A stretch of DNA of 64,000 nucleotides from Gordonia sp. KTR9 (GTDB lineage: Bacteria; Actinomycetota; Actinomycetes; Mycobacteriales; Mycobacteriaceae), in contig NC_018581.1 in assembly GCF_000143885.2 (NCBI RefSeq), forward strand, positions 62,001 to 126,000, written 5' to 3'. The notes below the pieces were generated by a model that saw only the letters and a list, made by a program, of their open reading frames with translations, searched no databases and was not told where the DNA came from. Of this stretch, positions 1 to 9,561 are shown piece after piece; positions within the stretch are counted from its first letter, which is position 1; each line of letters begins with the position of its first letter. The position numbers and the translations under genes are program-made.

Positions 1-32
1 TGCGCGAGAATTTCGGCGGAGTCGATGAGCGG

Positions 33-1232
33 CTACTTGCCGAACAGCCGGTTGAGGAACGGGATGGTGTCGGCCTGCGAACGGACCAGGGTGCCACTGT
101 GGTCACTCGGATACGTCCGGAAGGTCACCGGCTGGCCGTTGGCCGTCAGCGTCGCCGCGTACGCAGCGGTGGTGGCATACGGCACGTCCGTGTCCAGCAG
201 GCCGTGGCCCATGAAAAACGGCTTGTCGAACCCCTTTTCGGGCATCGCAAGGTAGTCGGCGAGGGTTGCGGAGAACCTCGGGAGGCTGTTCAGCGGGGCG
301 GTGAAGTAGTCACCGACGGAGACTCCCCGGAGTTGTTCCTCGAAGTCGCCGACGCACCGGGTCTCGGCGAGCCCCACGAACTTGCGGCCCGTCGGGGTGA
401 GGATGCGGTCTATGCCGAGTTCGGGATGTGCGTACCGGAGGCCGGCGGTGATGTAGCTGAGGTAGGCGGTCAGTGCCGGCGTGATCGCCACCGGGGGTAC
501 GCCCGGGCCGGCGATCTGGACGAGCCGTTCGATGTAGGCCGGCGTGCCGGTGCCCACGGCGCCCCGGTAGTCGAGTTCGGGACCGCCGAACTCGGTGGCA
601 TGGCGCGCGGTGTAGATCGCCGCGCCGCCGCCCTGGGACTGTCCGACCGCCGCCCACGAGCGCGACAACCGTTGTGTGACAGGGAGAGTTGCGGAGAACT
701 CGCGACCCGCGCGCACCATGTCGACGACGTTGTGGGCCGTCGTCCGGCCGTCGAGGTAGGCGTGCAGACCGGAGGTGCCCAGCCCGGCGTAGTCGCTCGC
801 GACGATGGCGTAGCCCTGCTGCATCCACTTCGCCAGGTACGGCAGGTCGCGCTCGGGTAGGCCCGGTCCCCGGACCGAGGGTGCGCAGTCGTCGCCGAGC
901 CCGGAGGTCCCGTGGGCCCACGAGATCACCGGCCAGCCGCCGGCCGGGGCGGTGCCCCGAGGGATGAAGACGGTCCCGGTGCTCAGTGCCCTGTTGCCGA
1001 ACGTGTCGGTGGTGACGTAGGTCAGGACGGAGGCGTCGGCGGAACCGGGCACCCAGTACTGCGGCGGCAGCGGTCTCGACGAGACGACGGAACCGGCTTC
1101 GCCGGCGGGCGACGGTGAACCGGTCGCCGGACCGGCGGCGAGGGTGCCGGCCGCACCGGAACTCCCGAGCACGACCGCCGCACATGCGGCGAGTGTCAGA
1201 ACCTTGCGATGCCATCGGGTCACGGTCCACAC
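33..1232 (-). CDS. Secreted lipase-family alpha/beta hydrolase
   Basis: A 399-residue exported hydrolase, probably acting on lipid or other esters outside the cytoplasm. Residues 1 to about 34 form a signal peptide with a hydrophobic alanine/valine stretch. The nucleophile elbow GQSQGG at 197-202 places the catalytic serine at 199. An HGTSG motif at 107-111 fits the oxyanion hole. Asp347 or Asp349 and His378 (in SDHSG) fit the rest of the triad. Length and motifs match secretory triacylglycerol lipases of the LIP family common in Mycobacteriales. The start is a GTG at 1232, and a second GTG nine bases downstream is equally possible because neither has a strong ribosome site. It is transcribed divergently from the gene at 1394. 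The substrate cannot be read from the sequence. Confidence 0.88.
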   Translation of the reverse strand: MWTVTRWHRKVLTLAACAAVVLGSSGAAGTLAAGPATGSPSPAGEAGSVVSSRPLPPQYWVPGSADASVLTYVTTDTFGNRALSTGTVFIPRGTAPAGGWPVISWAHGTSGLGDDCAPSVRGPGLPERDLPYLAKWMQQGYAIVASDYAGLGTSGLHAYLDGRTTAHNVVDMVRAGREFSATLPVTQRLSRSWAAVGQSQGGGAAIYTARHATEFGGPELDYRGAVGTGTPAYIERLVQIAGPGVPPVAITPALTAYLSYITAGLRYAHPELGIDRILTPTGRKFVGLAETRCVGDFEEQLRGVSVGDYFTAPLNSLPRFSATLADYLAMPEKGFDKPFFMGHGLLDTDVPYATTAAYAATLTANGQPVTFRTYPSDHSGTLVRSQADTIPFLNRLFGK

Positions 1233-1393
1233 CGTACTGCGAACGCGTCCTGGTCTTCGATCCGCTCACATATCCCGTTCCCGCTCAGACGCATTCGGTG
1301 ATCGGAAACGGATCCGGTGAGCGCGGCGGGTGGCTCCGGCAATACGCTGGCGGCGTGCGGGTCCGGACAATCCGGACAGAGAGGTGTCAGGCC

Positions 1394-2062
1394 ATGACGT
1401 TGAAGACGGTCGAGCTGCCGGCTCCCGCGGAGATGAGACCGAGGTGGGCTGCCTACGCGGCCCTACTGGCGGTGCGAGGCGAGCGCTGGGCGCAGGGCGC
1501 GCGTGCGACCCCTGACGGGTGGCACTACGACGACGGCGGCGGCAACTGGGCCGACATGGTGCTGGTCGGTGACGACCGGGCGGTGCTCGTCGGGCATGAC
1601 CATGAGTACTCCGAGACGTACTTCCGGGAGGGCGCGGCGTACTTCGGCGAGCCGGAGACCGACCTGCTCGACGGCGCGCCACCGTGGTGGGAGCCGGCCA
1701 TCGCGCCCCACCTCGAGAGGCAGCGCACCGAGGGGATGTGGATCGGGTTCGTCTACGGCTTCGACGGCCGGTGGACCCGGTCCGGCTACGACCTCGAGGA
1801 CGGCTTCACCGGTGTCGGTCTGCCGTTCGTCGACAGCCAGAAGACCGTCGACGCGCTGGCCGATCTGCTGGGGAACTGGTTCGGCGAGCTGCGACTCCCG
1901 CCTCCTGCCGATCTGGCTACCCGGGTACGGGCGATGATCGAACCCGCAGGTGAGGTGACCGAGGCCGGTTTGCGGCGGATACTCGGCCCGGCGGCCGCCC
2001 ATGCCGACATCGCCGGGGCGGTGACCGCCGCGCAACGGTTCGAGCCCGAAGGGCGTCAGTGA
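1394..2062 (+). CDS. Hypothetical protein, acidic and tryptophan-rich
   Basis: A 222-residue soluble protein that I do not recognise. The frame is open further upstream, but the ATG at 1394 follows a purine-rich AGAGAGGTG, and the first residues (MTLKTVELPAPAEM) begin the well-composed part, so I chose that start. The N-terminal half is rich in Asp, Gly, Trp and His around a DGWHYDDGGGNW segment. No signal peptide, membrane helix or known catalytic motif is visible. It may be a globular accessory protein of unknown role. It is divergent from the lipase and convergent with the LGFP-repeat gene, with no operon partner. Confidence 0.75.
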   Translation: MTLKTVELPAPAEMRPRWAAYAALLAVRGERWAQGARATPDGWHYDDGGGNWADMVLVGDDRAVLVGHDHEYSETYFREGAAYFGEPETDLLDGAPPWWEPAIAPHLERQRTEGMWIGFVYGFDGRWTRSGYDLEDGFTGVGLPFVDSQKTVDALADLLGNWFGELRLPPPADLATRVRAMIEPAGEVTEAGLRRILGPAAAHADIAGAVTAAQRFEPEGRQ

Positions 2063-2122
2063 CCGGGACCCGGACGAGTCGGGCACGGGACACACCAACG
2101 CCACCCGCGGCGGTTCGTCGCG

Positions 2123-2755
2123 TCAGGGCCAGAAGATGGTGCCGTTCAGGAAGTCCTGTGCGAACCGGCCCCCGGTGCGGTACTCCCCGCCGAGGGGAAC
2201 CCCGAAGTACCCGCCGGCACCGCCGGTGTTCTCCCACTTCTGCCGGATCTGGCCCCAGACGATCTGTGCCCCACCGGTTTTGGACCACGTGACCACGCCG
2301 CCCTGGAAGTCGTTGCTACGGCCGCTGCCCGATTTGTACTCGTTGCTGACCGGGTATCCCAGCGCGCCGCGCTCGGCGCCGGCCTTCTGCCAGCGGCTCC
2401 GGATGGCGCCGCCGACCTGATGCGCGGTGCCGCCGTCGGCGGCGGGATGCCAGTAGAACGACGTGTCGCGTGAGAACGACTGGAAGCGGCCGCGCTTGGC
2501 GGCCGCGCGTTCGGGACCGGTCGGAACGCCCCACTTGAAGAAGCCACCCGTCGCGGAGTAGGCCTCTCCGATCTTCCCGCCCACCAGATGCCCGTTGATG
2601 ATGCGGTCGGCCTGCGCGCTCGGCGCGAGCATCACCAGCGACGTCAGCGCAGCCACGATCGCGACGCTCGCCAGACGCACCCGGACCCGCCTGCGGACGG
2701 ATTCGGGACGGAGGTCACCAGAGGGGCGTCGCGTCGACGTCGTCAGAACAGACAT
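2123..2755 (-). CDS. Secreted LGFP-repeat protein
   Basis: A 210-residue exported protein with a basic N-terminus, a hydrophobic segment at about 28-45 and a likely signal peptidase site after SAQA (46-49). The mature part has LGFP-type repeats, seen as FKWGVPTGPE, ALGYPVSNEYK and YFGVPLGGEYR, each followed by a FQSF, NDFQGG or QDFLNG segment typical of the family. LGFP repeats occur in cell-wall-associated proteins of mycolic-acid bacteria and are proposed to bind the envelope. The protein consists of almost nothing else, so it is probably a stand-alone wall-binding protein. It is preceded by the DUF6777 gene on the same strand with a 62-bp gap, so co-transcription is possible. Confidence 0.87.
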   Translation of the reverse strand: MSVLTTSTRRPSGDLRPESVRRRVRVRLASVAIVAALTSLVMLAPSAQADRIINGHLVGGKIGEAYSATGGFFKWGVPTGPERAAAKRGRFQSFSRDTSFYWHPAADGGTAHQVGGAIRSRWQKAGAERGALGYPVSNEYKSGSGRSNDFQGGVVTWSKTGGAQIVWGQIRQKWENTGGAGGYFGVPLGGEYRTGGRFAQDFLNGTIFWP

Positions 2756-2817
2756 GCGCGCGATGGTACGGACGTGCCAGGGTGCTTGCTGTTGGACAGC
2801 TCACAGTCGCGGACCTG

Positions 2818-4557
2818 TCACGGCGTTTGCGCAGGTGCCTCCGGTTCGGCGGGCGCTTCCGGCGCAGGTGGGTTCTCCGTGGTGGTCGTCGTGGTGGTCG
2901 TGTCGACGGCGGCTTCCTCGGTGGGCGGCGCGGCATCGGTGGAGACGTCGGGTGCCGGCGGCTCGGACGCCGGGGCCGCGGGCGGCACGACGATCCAGTT
3001 GGCCGATCGGACGGTCACCGTCTGCGACGCACCGACAGCCGTCAGCGTCAGCGTCCACACACCGGTGCCGGTGGTGGAACCCGACACCGAGCTGCGTTGC
3101 AGTGCCGCGCCGGCGACCGACCTCGCCACGCCGTCGGTGCAGGACAGCGAGACGGTGCCGAGTTCCGGGGTGTGGGGAACGGTGCAGCCCACCGACAACC
3201 CGGCGTCGTCGAAGCTGAAACTGCCGACGACCTCCCCCGAGCCGCTGAACGAGGTCGGCGTCGCGGGAGCCTCGGCCGGGTTCTCCGGTCCGGGCACACC
3301 GGGTGCACCGGGTTCAGACGCCGGTCCGGGGACCTCGGAACCGGGTGCCTCGTAACCGGGCTCCTCCGGGACGGGGACGTCGGAAGCCGGCACCGATGCG
3401 TCCGGGGCGGGCGCGTCCGAGCCCGGACTGGGCGTATCGGGCCCGGCTGAGTCCGGTCCTGATGAGTCCGGAGCCGGGGAGTCCGTGGACGGCGCGCCTT
3501 CCGGCAGACCGTCGTGTTCCTCGGCGCGCTTCTCCAGTGCGGGCGCGGCCGCGGGATCGCCCGGGGCGAGGAGGCCGTTGCGCTCGGCGTCTTCGTCGGT
3601 GCCCGCCTCGAACGGGGTGTTCAACGCGGCCGGAGTGGGCAGGGGACCGGACGGCGGCGGGAATCCGCTCAGATCGAGCAGTCCGCCCGCGGGTTGAGAA
3701 AAGAGCTGTCCGGTAAGGAAATTCAGCAACTCGAGGACGTCTCCGGCGGGTGTGCCCGGTTGCGGCGCAGGCGGCGCGGGAACGATGGTCGTCGACTTGC
3801 CGACCGCGGTGACGTGCTGGTTGCTGTACGCGATCCGGGCGACCGATCGACTCTTGTACCCCTCCCAGGGCCGACCCTCGAGTCGATATCCGCCGAGGGG
3901 GGCGGCGGTCGGCGGGGCGAGTGGATTGCCGCACGAGCACATCGCGCGCGGGACACCGGCGGAATCGACGTAGACCGCGGTCCCGCGTTGCAGGACCGAC
4001 TGGAACGGCACGGCCCGGCCGGACGTGTACGAGTGATTGGTGACCCAGGTGTCGGTCGTCAGCACCACCGGGGTGAGGGTGTTCAGATAGTGCGGGATGT
4101 CGGCGGTGCTGATGCCGTAGACACTCGCCCAGGCGCGGGCCGCCGGGGGATCGGCGAGCAGCCGGTTGCTGAGTGCGGCGGTGTCGCAGGCCGCGGCGTC
4201 GCCCGAGCCGTACAACCCGGCGTCGGTGCCGTTCACCGCGCGGCCGCCGAGGTCGGCGGCCCCCGCAGTGCCGGTGAGGGCCACGTTCTCCGGCAGGTCG
4301 CCCGATCCGGCCACGAGGACGGGATCGGTGAACGGGTCGATCCCCGGGTCGTTGGCCGCGGTGAGGGTGAGCCCGGGAACGTAGATGTCCCCGTCGCGCG
4401 CCTTGGCCACGAAGACGATCCCCGCGGCGAGGATCAGCGCGAGGACGACGACGATCGCGCACAGCACGAGGGTGAGCGCGCGCCGGCTGTCGGACTGCGG
4501 CGGAATCGGGCCGTACGGGGTTGGCGGGTGAGTCGGGGGACCGGGCGGATAGGTCAT
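2818..4557 (-). CDS. DUF6777-type membrane-anchored protein with proline-rich tail
   Basis: A 579-residue protein: a proline-rich cytoplasmic N-terminus (1-22), one membrane helix (about 27-50), then an extracytoplasmic domain with CDTAALSNRLLADPPAARAW, a TWVTNHSYTSGRAVPFQSVLQ-type segment and a PRAMCSCGNPLAPP motif, which I recall as DUF6777. A long Pro/Asp/Ser linker and a small immunoglobulin-like C-terminal domain follow, then a run of eight threonines and a Pro/Ala/Glu tail. The start at 4557 is set by AGGAG seven bases upstream of ATG, and a longer frame to 4593 lacks such a site. The function of DUF6777 is unknown. The Cys-rich CSCGNP motif suggests a disulfide or metal site. Confidence 0.8.
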   Translation of the reverse strand: MTYPPGPPTHPPTPYGPIPPQSDSRRALTLVLCAIVVVLALILAAGIVFVAKARDGDIYVPGLTLTAANDPGIDPFTDPVLVAGSGDLPENVALTGTAGAADLGGRAVNGTDAGLYGSGDAAACDTAALSNRLLADPPAARAWASVYGISTADIPHYLNTLTPVVLTTDTWVTNHSYTSGRAVPFQSVLQRGTAVYVDSAGVPRAMCSCGNPLAPPTAAPLGGYRLEGRPWEGYKSRSVARIAYSNQHVTAVGKSTTIVPAPPAPQPGTPAGDVLELLNFLTGQLFSQPAGGLLDLSGFPPPSGPLPTPAALNTPFEAGTDEDAERNGLLAPGDPAAAPALEKRAEEHDGLPEGAPSTDSPAPDSSGPDSAGPDTPSPGSDAPAPDASVPASDVPVPEEPGYEAPGSEVPGPASEPGAPGVPGPENPAEAPATPTSFSGSGEVVGSFSFDDAGLSVGCTVPHTPELGTVSLSCTDGVARSVAGAALQRSSVSGSTTGTGVWTLTLTAVGASQTVTVRSANWIVVPPAAPASEPPAPDVSTDAAPPTEEAAVDTTTTTTTTENPPAPEAPAEPEAPAQTP

Positions 4558-4801
4558 CTCGCAGCTCCTACTGGTCCACTCCCGCTGGGTCACATGGTGG
4601 GGAGCGGCGCCCCGCGGGGGCGGGGCGGGTTCAGCGAGACGGCTGGCTCGCCGAGCCCAGTATCGGCGCGGCGGAGAGCGAGGAGCAAGGCTTGACCAGC
4701 AATTTTACGATGGTGTGGCGAAATCTCGACCGTTTGGACCACACCGGCGTAACGCCGTGGGCGGGGAGGCCGACACCTACCTGGGCCCGGTTCCGCGGAA
4801 G

Positions 4802-6280
4802 TCAGACCCTGCCGAACACCATCGAGTCCTCGACCTTGTTGATCCGGTGATCGATGGCGTCGCGGTAGTAGTTGTGCCGCACCTGCCAGTGACCTCGGGT
4901 GCCCGACTTCGGCAACGCCTCCGGGGACCGCTCGACGTAGCCCGCCTTGAGGTCCCACACGGGCCGCGAACCCATGACCTCCGAACCGAGATGCGGATAG
5001 GCATGGGTGTAGCCGTGCGTGCGCATGTACTTCACCAGCTCGGCGACGGCACGGGCGGTCATGTCCGCGCGGAGGGTCCACGAGGCGTTCGTGTACCCGA
5101 CCGACCAGGCGAGGTTCGGGACGTCCTCGATGAGGTAGCTCTTGAAGACGAAGCGGTCGTGTGGTTTCACCTCCGCACCGTCGACGCGCAGCCGGGTGCC
5201 GCCGAAGCCGAGCAGCTGTAGCCCGGTCGCGGTCACGATGATGTCGGCGTCGAGGTGCCGACCCGAGGTGAGGGTGACCCCCGACGCGTCGAATCGATCG
5301 ATGTGGTCGGTGACCATCTCGACCGTGCCCTCGGCGATGTCGGTGAACAGATCGGCATCGGGGACCATGCACATGCGCTGGTCCCACGGGTTGTACGTCG
5401 GGTTGAAGTGGAGGTCGACGGGATAGTCCGCCGGCAGGTTCGCCACGACGTTGTTCCGGATCATCTTGCGTCCGAGTTTCGGAAAACGATGGGTGAGATG
5501 GACGATCGCGGCGGTCTGCGCCGCGTATCGCGTGCGGATGACCTTGTGCGCGGCCTGTGGCGGCAACAGCTTCTGCACCAGCGGCGCGAGGTACTGCTTC
5601 TGTTTGGACGAGAAGATGTACGACGGCGAGCGCTGCAGCATCGTGACGTGTTCGGCCTTCTCTGCCAGACTCGGGATGAGGCTCACCGCGGTTGCGCCAC
5701 TTCCGATCACCACGATCCGCTTGCCCCGGTAGTCGAGGTCCTCCGGCCAGTGCTGAGGGTGCACGATCTGGCCGGTGAAGTCGTCGGCGCCGGTGAACCG
5801 TGGCGTGTACGGATTGTCGTAGTCGTAGTAGCCGGTCGCGAAGATGACGAACCTGGCGCGGTGGGTCTCGCGACGCCGGTCCTCGCCGACCTCGACCCCG
5901 AGCGTCCAGGTGTCGGTCGCCGAATCCCAGTCGGCGGTCAGGACGTGCCGGCCGAACCGGATCCGGTCGGTGATGGAGTACTTGGCGGCGGTGTCCTCGA
6001 TGTACTCCCGGATGTCGTCCCCGTGGGCCAGCGCACGTGGCTTGCGCCATGGCTCGAACGGGTAGCTCAGTGAGTAGATGTCGCTGTCGGAGCGCACGCC
6101 GGGATACCGGAACAGGTCCCACGTCCCGCCCATGCGCTCACGGCGCTCGAGGATCAGGTAGTCGGCGTCGGGGTTCTGCTCCTTCAGTCGGTAGGCGCAG
6201 TCGATGCCGGACAGGCCGGCGCCGATGATGATCACGTCGCGCACGGATGACTCCGTGGCGCCGGTGTCGCTGTCGGTCAC
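4802..6280 (-). CDS. EthA-like flavin-containing (Baeyer-Villiger type) monooxygenase
   Basis: A 492-residue FAD- and NADPH-dependent monooxygenase. Visible motifs: the FAD-binding GAGLSG at 20-25; GGTWDLFRYPGVRSDSD at 51-67, diagnostic of the EthA clade; the Baeyer-Villiger fingerprint F-x-G-x3-H-x3-W as FTGQIVHPQHW at 168-178; and the second dinucleotide site GSGATA at 193-198. Length and motif order closely match mycobacterial EthA, which activates ethionamide. Actinobacteria usually carry many paralogues, so the substrate (ketone, sulfide or thioamide) is uncertain and no symbol is given. It is divergent from the molybdenum oxidoreductase. No TetR-type regulator is adjacent, unlike the ethA-ethR pair. 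Confidence 0.9.
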   Translation of the reverse strand: MTDSDTGATESSVRDVIIIGAGLSGIDCAYRLKEQNPDADYLILERRERMGGTWDLFRYPGVRSDSDIYSLSYPFEPWRKPRALAHGDDIREYIEDTAAKYSITDRIRFGRHVLTADWDSATDTWTLGVEVGEDRRRETHRARFVIFATGYYDYDNPYTPRFTGADDFTGQIVHPQHWPEDLDYRGKRIVVIGSGATAVSLIPSLAEKAEHVTMLQRSPSYIFSSKQKQYLAPLVQKLLPPQAAHKVIRTRYAAQTAAIVHLTHRFPKLGRKMIRNNVVANLPADYPVDLHFNPTYNPWDQRMCMVPDADLFTDIAEGTVEMVTDHIDRFDASGVTLTSGRHLDADIIVTATGLQLLGFGGTRLRVDGAEVKPHDRFVFKSYLIEDVPNLAWSVGYTNASWTLRADMTARAVAELVKYMRTHGYTHAYPHLGSEVMGSRPVWDLKAGYVERSPEALPKSGTRGHWQVRHNYYRDAIDHRINKVEDSMVFGRV

Positions 6281-6415
6281 AGGGACCTCCTCGCTGGGGA
6301 TGCCTCAGGTGCTGACATCATGCAACACTTGTCCTCAGATGTGAACGGAATCACACCGAACCGCAGGCCGGCCCGTCTGCGGAACATCATTGCGCGAGGT
6401 CGAGGGGACGCACCG
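6281..6415. promoter_or_regulatory. Divergent promoter region, monooxygenase / molybdo-oxidoreductase
   Basis: This 135-bp gap must hold both promoters. The stretch CTCAGGTGCTGACATCATG followed by CAACACTTGTCCTCAGATGTG contains a half-conserved repeat (CTCAGGTG and CTCAGATG) and a loose inverted pair CAGGTG/CACTTG, which may be an operator. The ribosome site of the rightward gene is GAGGGG at 6402-6407. No convincing -10/-35 pair is visible. Confidence 0.3.
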
Positions 6416-8656
6416 ATGCCGATGGACAAGCACACCTATTGCCGTATCTGCGAGCCGCTGTGCGGCATGATCGCGACCGTCGAGGACGATCGGCTGGTGT
6501 CGCTGCGGCCCGACAAGGAGCATCCGCTGTCGCGGGGCTTCGCGTGTCCGAAGGGGATCGCGTTCACCGAGATCGTCAACGACCCCGACCGTCTCCGGCA
6601 CCCGCTCCGGCGGCGCCCCGACGGTGAGTTCGAACAGGTCTCGTGGGACACCGCGCTCGACGAGATCGGGCGGCGGCTGGTCGAGGTGTACAAGTCGTCC
6701 GGCAGCGACTCGATCGGCTGGTACTTCGGGAACCCGGCGACGTTCTCGACCGGGCACGTGCTGTGGACCGCGATCTTCATGAACCTGCTCGGGACGCCGC
6801 ACGTGTACTCGGCGGGGTCGCAGGACGTGAACAACCGGTTCGTCGCCAGTCACTTCCTGTACGGCAACCCGCTGACCGCGCCGATCCCCGACATCAACCG
6901 GGTCGACTACCTGGTGATCATCGGCGCGAACCCGGTCGTGTCGCACGGCAGTGTGATGAGCTCGCCGCGTATCCGCGAGGGCCTGAACGCCATCACGGCA
7001 CGCGGTGGGTCCGTCGTCGTCGTCGACCCTCGCCACACCGAGACCGCCCGGGAGTTCGACTGGCTGCCGATCACGCCCGACACCGACGCCTTGTTCCTGT
7101 TGTCGCTCCTCCACGTGCTCTTCGACGAGAACCTCGCCGACCGTGATCGGCTCCGGCGGCAGGCGCGCGGGGTGGCCGAGCTCGAGACGCTCGTCGCGGC
7201 ATATGCACCGGAGGTGACCGCGGCCCGCACGGACATCGACCCCGAGCGGGTACGCGAGGTCGCGCGGTCACTCGCGCGGACGGATCGTGCTGCGGTGTAC
7301 GGCCGGGTGGGTACGTCGTTGGGACGTACGGGCACGTTGACGACCGCCCTCCTGGACATGGTCAACCTCGTCGCAGGGAACCTGGACGTGCCCGGTGGCT
7401 CGATGTTCGGCGATCTGGGAATTCCCGGACAACGGCTGGGTGTGACTGCCCTGCAACGGGTGTCGAGCTTTCGCTGGGCCGGACGCCGAAGTCGTGTCGG
7501 CAATCTGCCGCAGGTCCTCGGGACGGCGCCGGCGTCGTTGATGGCCAAGGAGATCACGACACCCGGACGTGGCCGGCTCCGCGCGCTGCTCGTCAGTGCC
7601 GGCAATCCGGTGCTGTCGGTCCCGAATGGTGACGAACTGCGCTCGGCGCTCGACGAACTCGATCTCATGGTGTCCCTGGACATCTACCGCAACGAGACCA
7701 ACGCCCGGGCCGACTACATCTTGCCGGCCACCACGATGTACGAGCGCGAAGACTTCCTGCTCCCGTTCCAGGCGCTGTTCACGACCCCGTTCAAACAGGC
7801 CACCGAGGCCGTGATCCCACCGCAGGACGAGGCCCGCGAGGAATGGACGGTGATCAACGAGCTCATCGGCTTCCTGGCGCCGGAGAATCTGCTGGTCCGG
7901 TCACTGCACGCCGGCAACCGGCTGGCACGACGCCTCGGGCGTCCGGTCACCCCGCGCGGCATCTCCGACCTGGTGATCCGGATGGGGTTGGGCGGAGACC
8001 GATTCGGTCTGCGCCGCGGCGGATTGACCTACCGGCGTCTGGTCGAGGACCATCCGCACGGGGTCGTGGTCGCCGACGATCTCGCACCCGGGCAGCTCGG
8101 GAAGAACATCACCTACCTCGACAGCAAGATCCGCTTGGCGGTACCGGAACTGATGTCCGAGATAGAACGACTGGCGGTCGACGACGACACGGGTTACCCG
8201 TTGCGGCTCATCGGCATGCGCGAGATCCGTTCGGAGAACAGCTGGCAGCACAACGCACCGATGTTGTTGCGCGGAGGACGATCTCACGCAGCCAGAATGC
8301 ATCCCGACGATGCCACGGCACGCGGGCTGGCCGAGGGCGACCTCGCGACGGTGGCGTCGCGACACGGACGGATCTCGTTGCCCGTCACCATCACCGAGGA
8401 CATCAAGCCCGGTGTGGTCGCGATCCCGCATGGGTGGGGGCACAACGGATCCGGCGGGTGGACGCAGGCGAACGCGGCCGCGGAGAACGACCTCGGCGCC
8501 GGTGGCGTGAACGTCAATGCCCTCATCTCGTCGGATCCGGCCGACCTCGAGCGGCTTGCCGGGATGGCCAACATGACCGGGGTTCCGATCCAGGTGGCGG
8601 CTCTGACCGACACCCACGTGCGGCCCGGCGAGGCAGTGCCGTCGGTGCGGATCTGA
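6416..8656 (+). CDS. Molybdopterin (bis-MGD) oxidoreductase with N-terminal 4Fe-4S site
   Basis: A 746-residue oxidoreductase of the formate dehydrogenase/DMSO reductase superfamily. Cys9, Cys12, Cys16 and Cys44 (CRICEPLC and ACPKG) form the 4Fe-4S motif. The body has family landmarks such as GNPATFSTGH, GANPVVSHG, VVDPRHTETA, GNLDVPGGSMF, SAGNPVLSVPNG and DYILPATTMYE, and the C-terminal dinucleotide-binding domain has a GVVAIPHGWGHNG motif. There is no twin-arginine signal, so it should be cytosolic. The ATG at 6416 has GAGGGG eight bases upstream, and an upstream extension to 6320 looks non-coding. Electron-transfer partner subunits are absent nearby. The substrate is unknown. Confidence 0.9.
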   Translation: MPMDKHTYCRICEPLCGMIATVEDDRLVSLRPDKEHPLSRGFACPKGIAFTEIVNDPDRLRHPLRRRPDGEFEQVSWDTALDEIGRRLVEVYKSSGSDSIGWYFGNPATFSTGHVLWTAIFMNLLGTPHVYSAGSQDVNNRFVASHFLYGNPLTAPIPDINRVDYLVIIGANPVVSHGSVMSSPRIREGLNAITARGGSVVVVDPRHTETAREFDWLPITPDTDALFLLSLLHVLFDENLADRDRLRRQARGVAELETLVAAYAPEVTAARTDIDPERVREVARSLARTDRAAVYGRVGTSLGRTGTLTTALLDMVNLVAGNLDVPGGSMFGDLGIPGQRLGVTALQRVSSFRWAGRRSRVGNLPQVLGTAPASLMAKEITTPGRGRLRALLVSAGNPVLSVPNGDELRSALDELDLMVSLDIYRNETNARADYILPATTMYEREDFLLPFQALFTTPFKQATEAVIPPQDEAREEWTVINELIGFLAPENLLVRSLHAGNRLARRLGRPVTPRGISDLVIRMGLGGDRFGLRRGGLTYRRLVEDHPHGVVVADDLAPGQLGKNITYLDSKIRLAVPELMSEIERLAVDDDTGYPLRLIGMREIRSENSWQHNAPMLLRGGRSHAARMHPDDATARGLAEGDLATVASRHGRISLPVTITEDIKPGVVAIPHGWGHNGSGGWTQANAAAENDLGAGGVNVNALISSDPADLERLAGMANMTGVPIQVAALTDTHVRPGEAVPSVRI

Positions 8657-8692
8657 CGAGGATCACACGCCCGGGCCCCGCACAGCACGATT

Positions 8693-8717
8693 CCCACCGG
8701 CGGATGTCGCCGGTGGG
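8693..8717. terminator. Hairpin terminator between convergent genes
   Basis: Perfect 10-bp arms CCCACCGGCG and CGCCGGTGGG with a 5-base loop, lying 36 bp after the molybdo-oxidoreductase stop and 39 bp before the 3' end of the fasciclin gene. There is no T-run, as is usual for high-GC actinobacterial hairpins. It could act in both directions. Confidence 0.55.
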
Positions 8718-8755
8718 GATCGCGGAAAACGTTGTCACACAGTGCTACCGGGAAA

Positions 8756-9421
8756 TCACTCGCCGGCCGGGGGCATCAACACCGTGTCGATCAGGTAGAC
8801 CTGGGCGTTCGACGTGGTGACGCCGCCGCAGACGACCCCGGACTCGTTGACCTTGAGGTCGTCGCCGGATCCGGTCACGGTGACCTGCTGGCCCTCGAGC
8901 GTGGTGTGCTCACCGACGATCTGGTCGGGGGCGGTCTGACCCTCGACCACGTGGTAGGTCAGGATCTTGTTCAACAGGGGGGCGTCGGTCTTGAGCTGCT
9001 CGATGGTCTCCGGGGGCAGCTTCGCGAACGCATCGTTGGTCGGTGCGAACACGGTGAATTCACCCTCGTTCAGCGTCTTCACGAGGTTGACCTCGGGATT
9101 CAGCTGGCCCGAGAGGGCCTGGGTCAGCGTGGTGAGTTCGGGATTGGTGGCAGCCGCGGTGGCGACCGGGACGGTGGACATCCCGTTGACCGACGCCGGG
9201 CCCGAGGGGTTGGCCTCGGCATATGCGGCACAGCCGGGTCCGACGAGGTTCGCGGCCGGGTCCGCCATCGCGCTCTCGCTCATCATGGCGCTGGATTCGG
9301 TTGCAGCGCCGGTCGTTTCGCTCGAGGTGTCGGAGTCGTCACTGGAACAGCCGGCCATCACGCCGACAGCGAGGACCAGTCCTGTCAACGCACCTGCTAC
9401 ACGGGGAACTCGCTTGATCAT
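8756..9421 (-). CDS. Fasciclin-domain lipoprotein (MPT83/MPB70-like)
   Basis: A 221-residue lipoprotein. The lipobox V-M-A-G-C puts the lipidated cysteine at 25 after a hydrophobic signal, followed by a Ser/Thr/Asp-rich linker and then a FAS1 (fasciclin) domain at about 80-218. Typical FAS1 segments are visible: [29 protein letters not shown] and [14 protein letters not shown]. The family includes M. tuberculosis MPT70 and MPT83, which are controlled by SigK there. That is of interest because an rskA-type anti-sigma gene, but no sigK, lies at 27.5-28.3 kb. It probably has an adhesion or envelope role at the cell surface. It stands alone with a 140-bp gap to DinB. Confidence 0.92.
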   Translation of the reverse strand: MIKRVPRVAGALTGLVLAVGVMAGCSSDDSDTSSETTGAATESSAMMSESAMADPAANLVGPGCAAYAEANPSGPASVNGMSTVPVATAAATNPELTTLTQALSGQLNPEVNLVKTLNEGEFTVFAPTNDAFAKLPPETIEQLKTDAPLLNKILTYHVVEGQTAPDQIVGEHTTLEGQQVTVTGSGDDLKVNESGVVCGGVTTSNAQVYLIDTVLMPPAGE

Positions 9422-9561
9422 CGTCGATCCAATCTGTGGGGTCGGTGTCGACTGCGTCTGATCGGCAGCCTCACAACGTCTTCGGTGCCGGGGGGCCCGC
9501 GGATTGGTCGAAGGCGAGACTGATCGTCGAATGCCGGCCGTTCCCTACCGCGACCTGGGCA

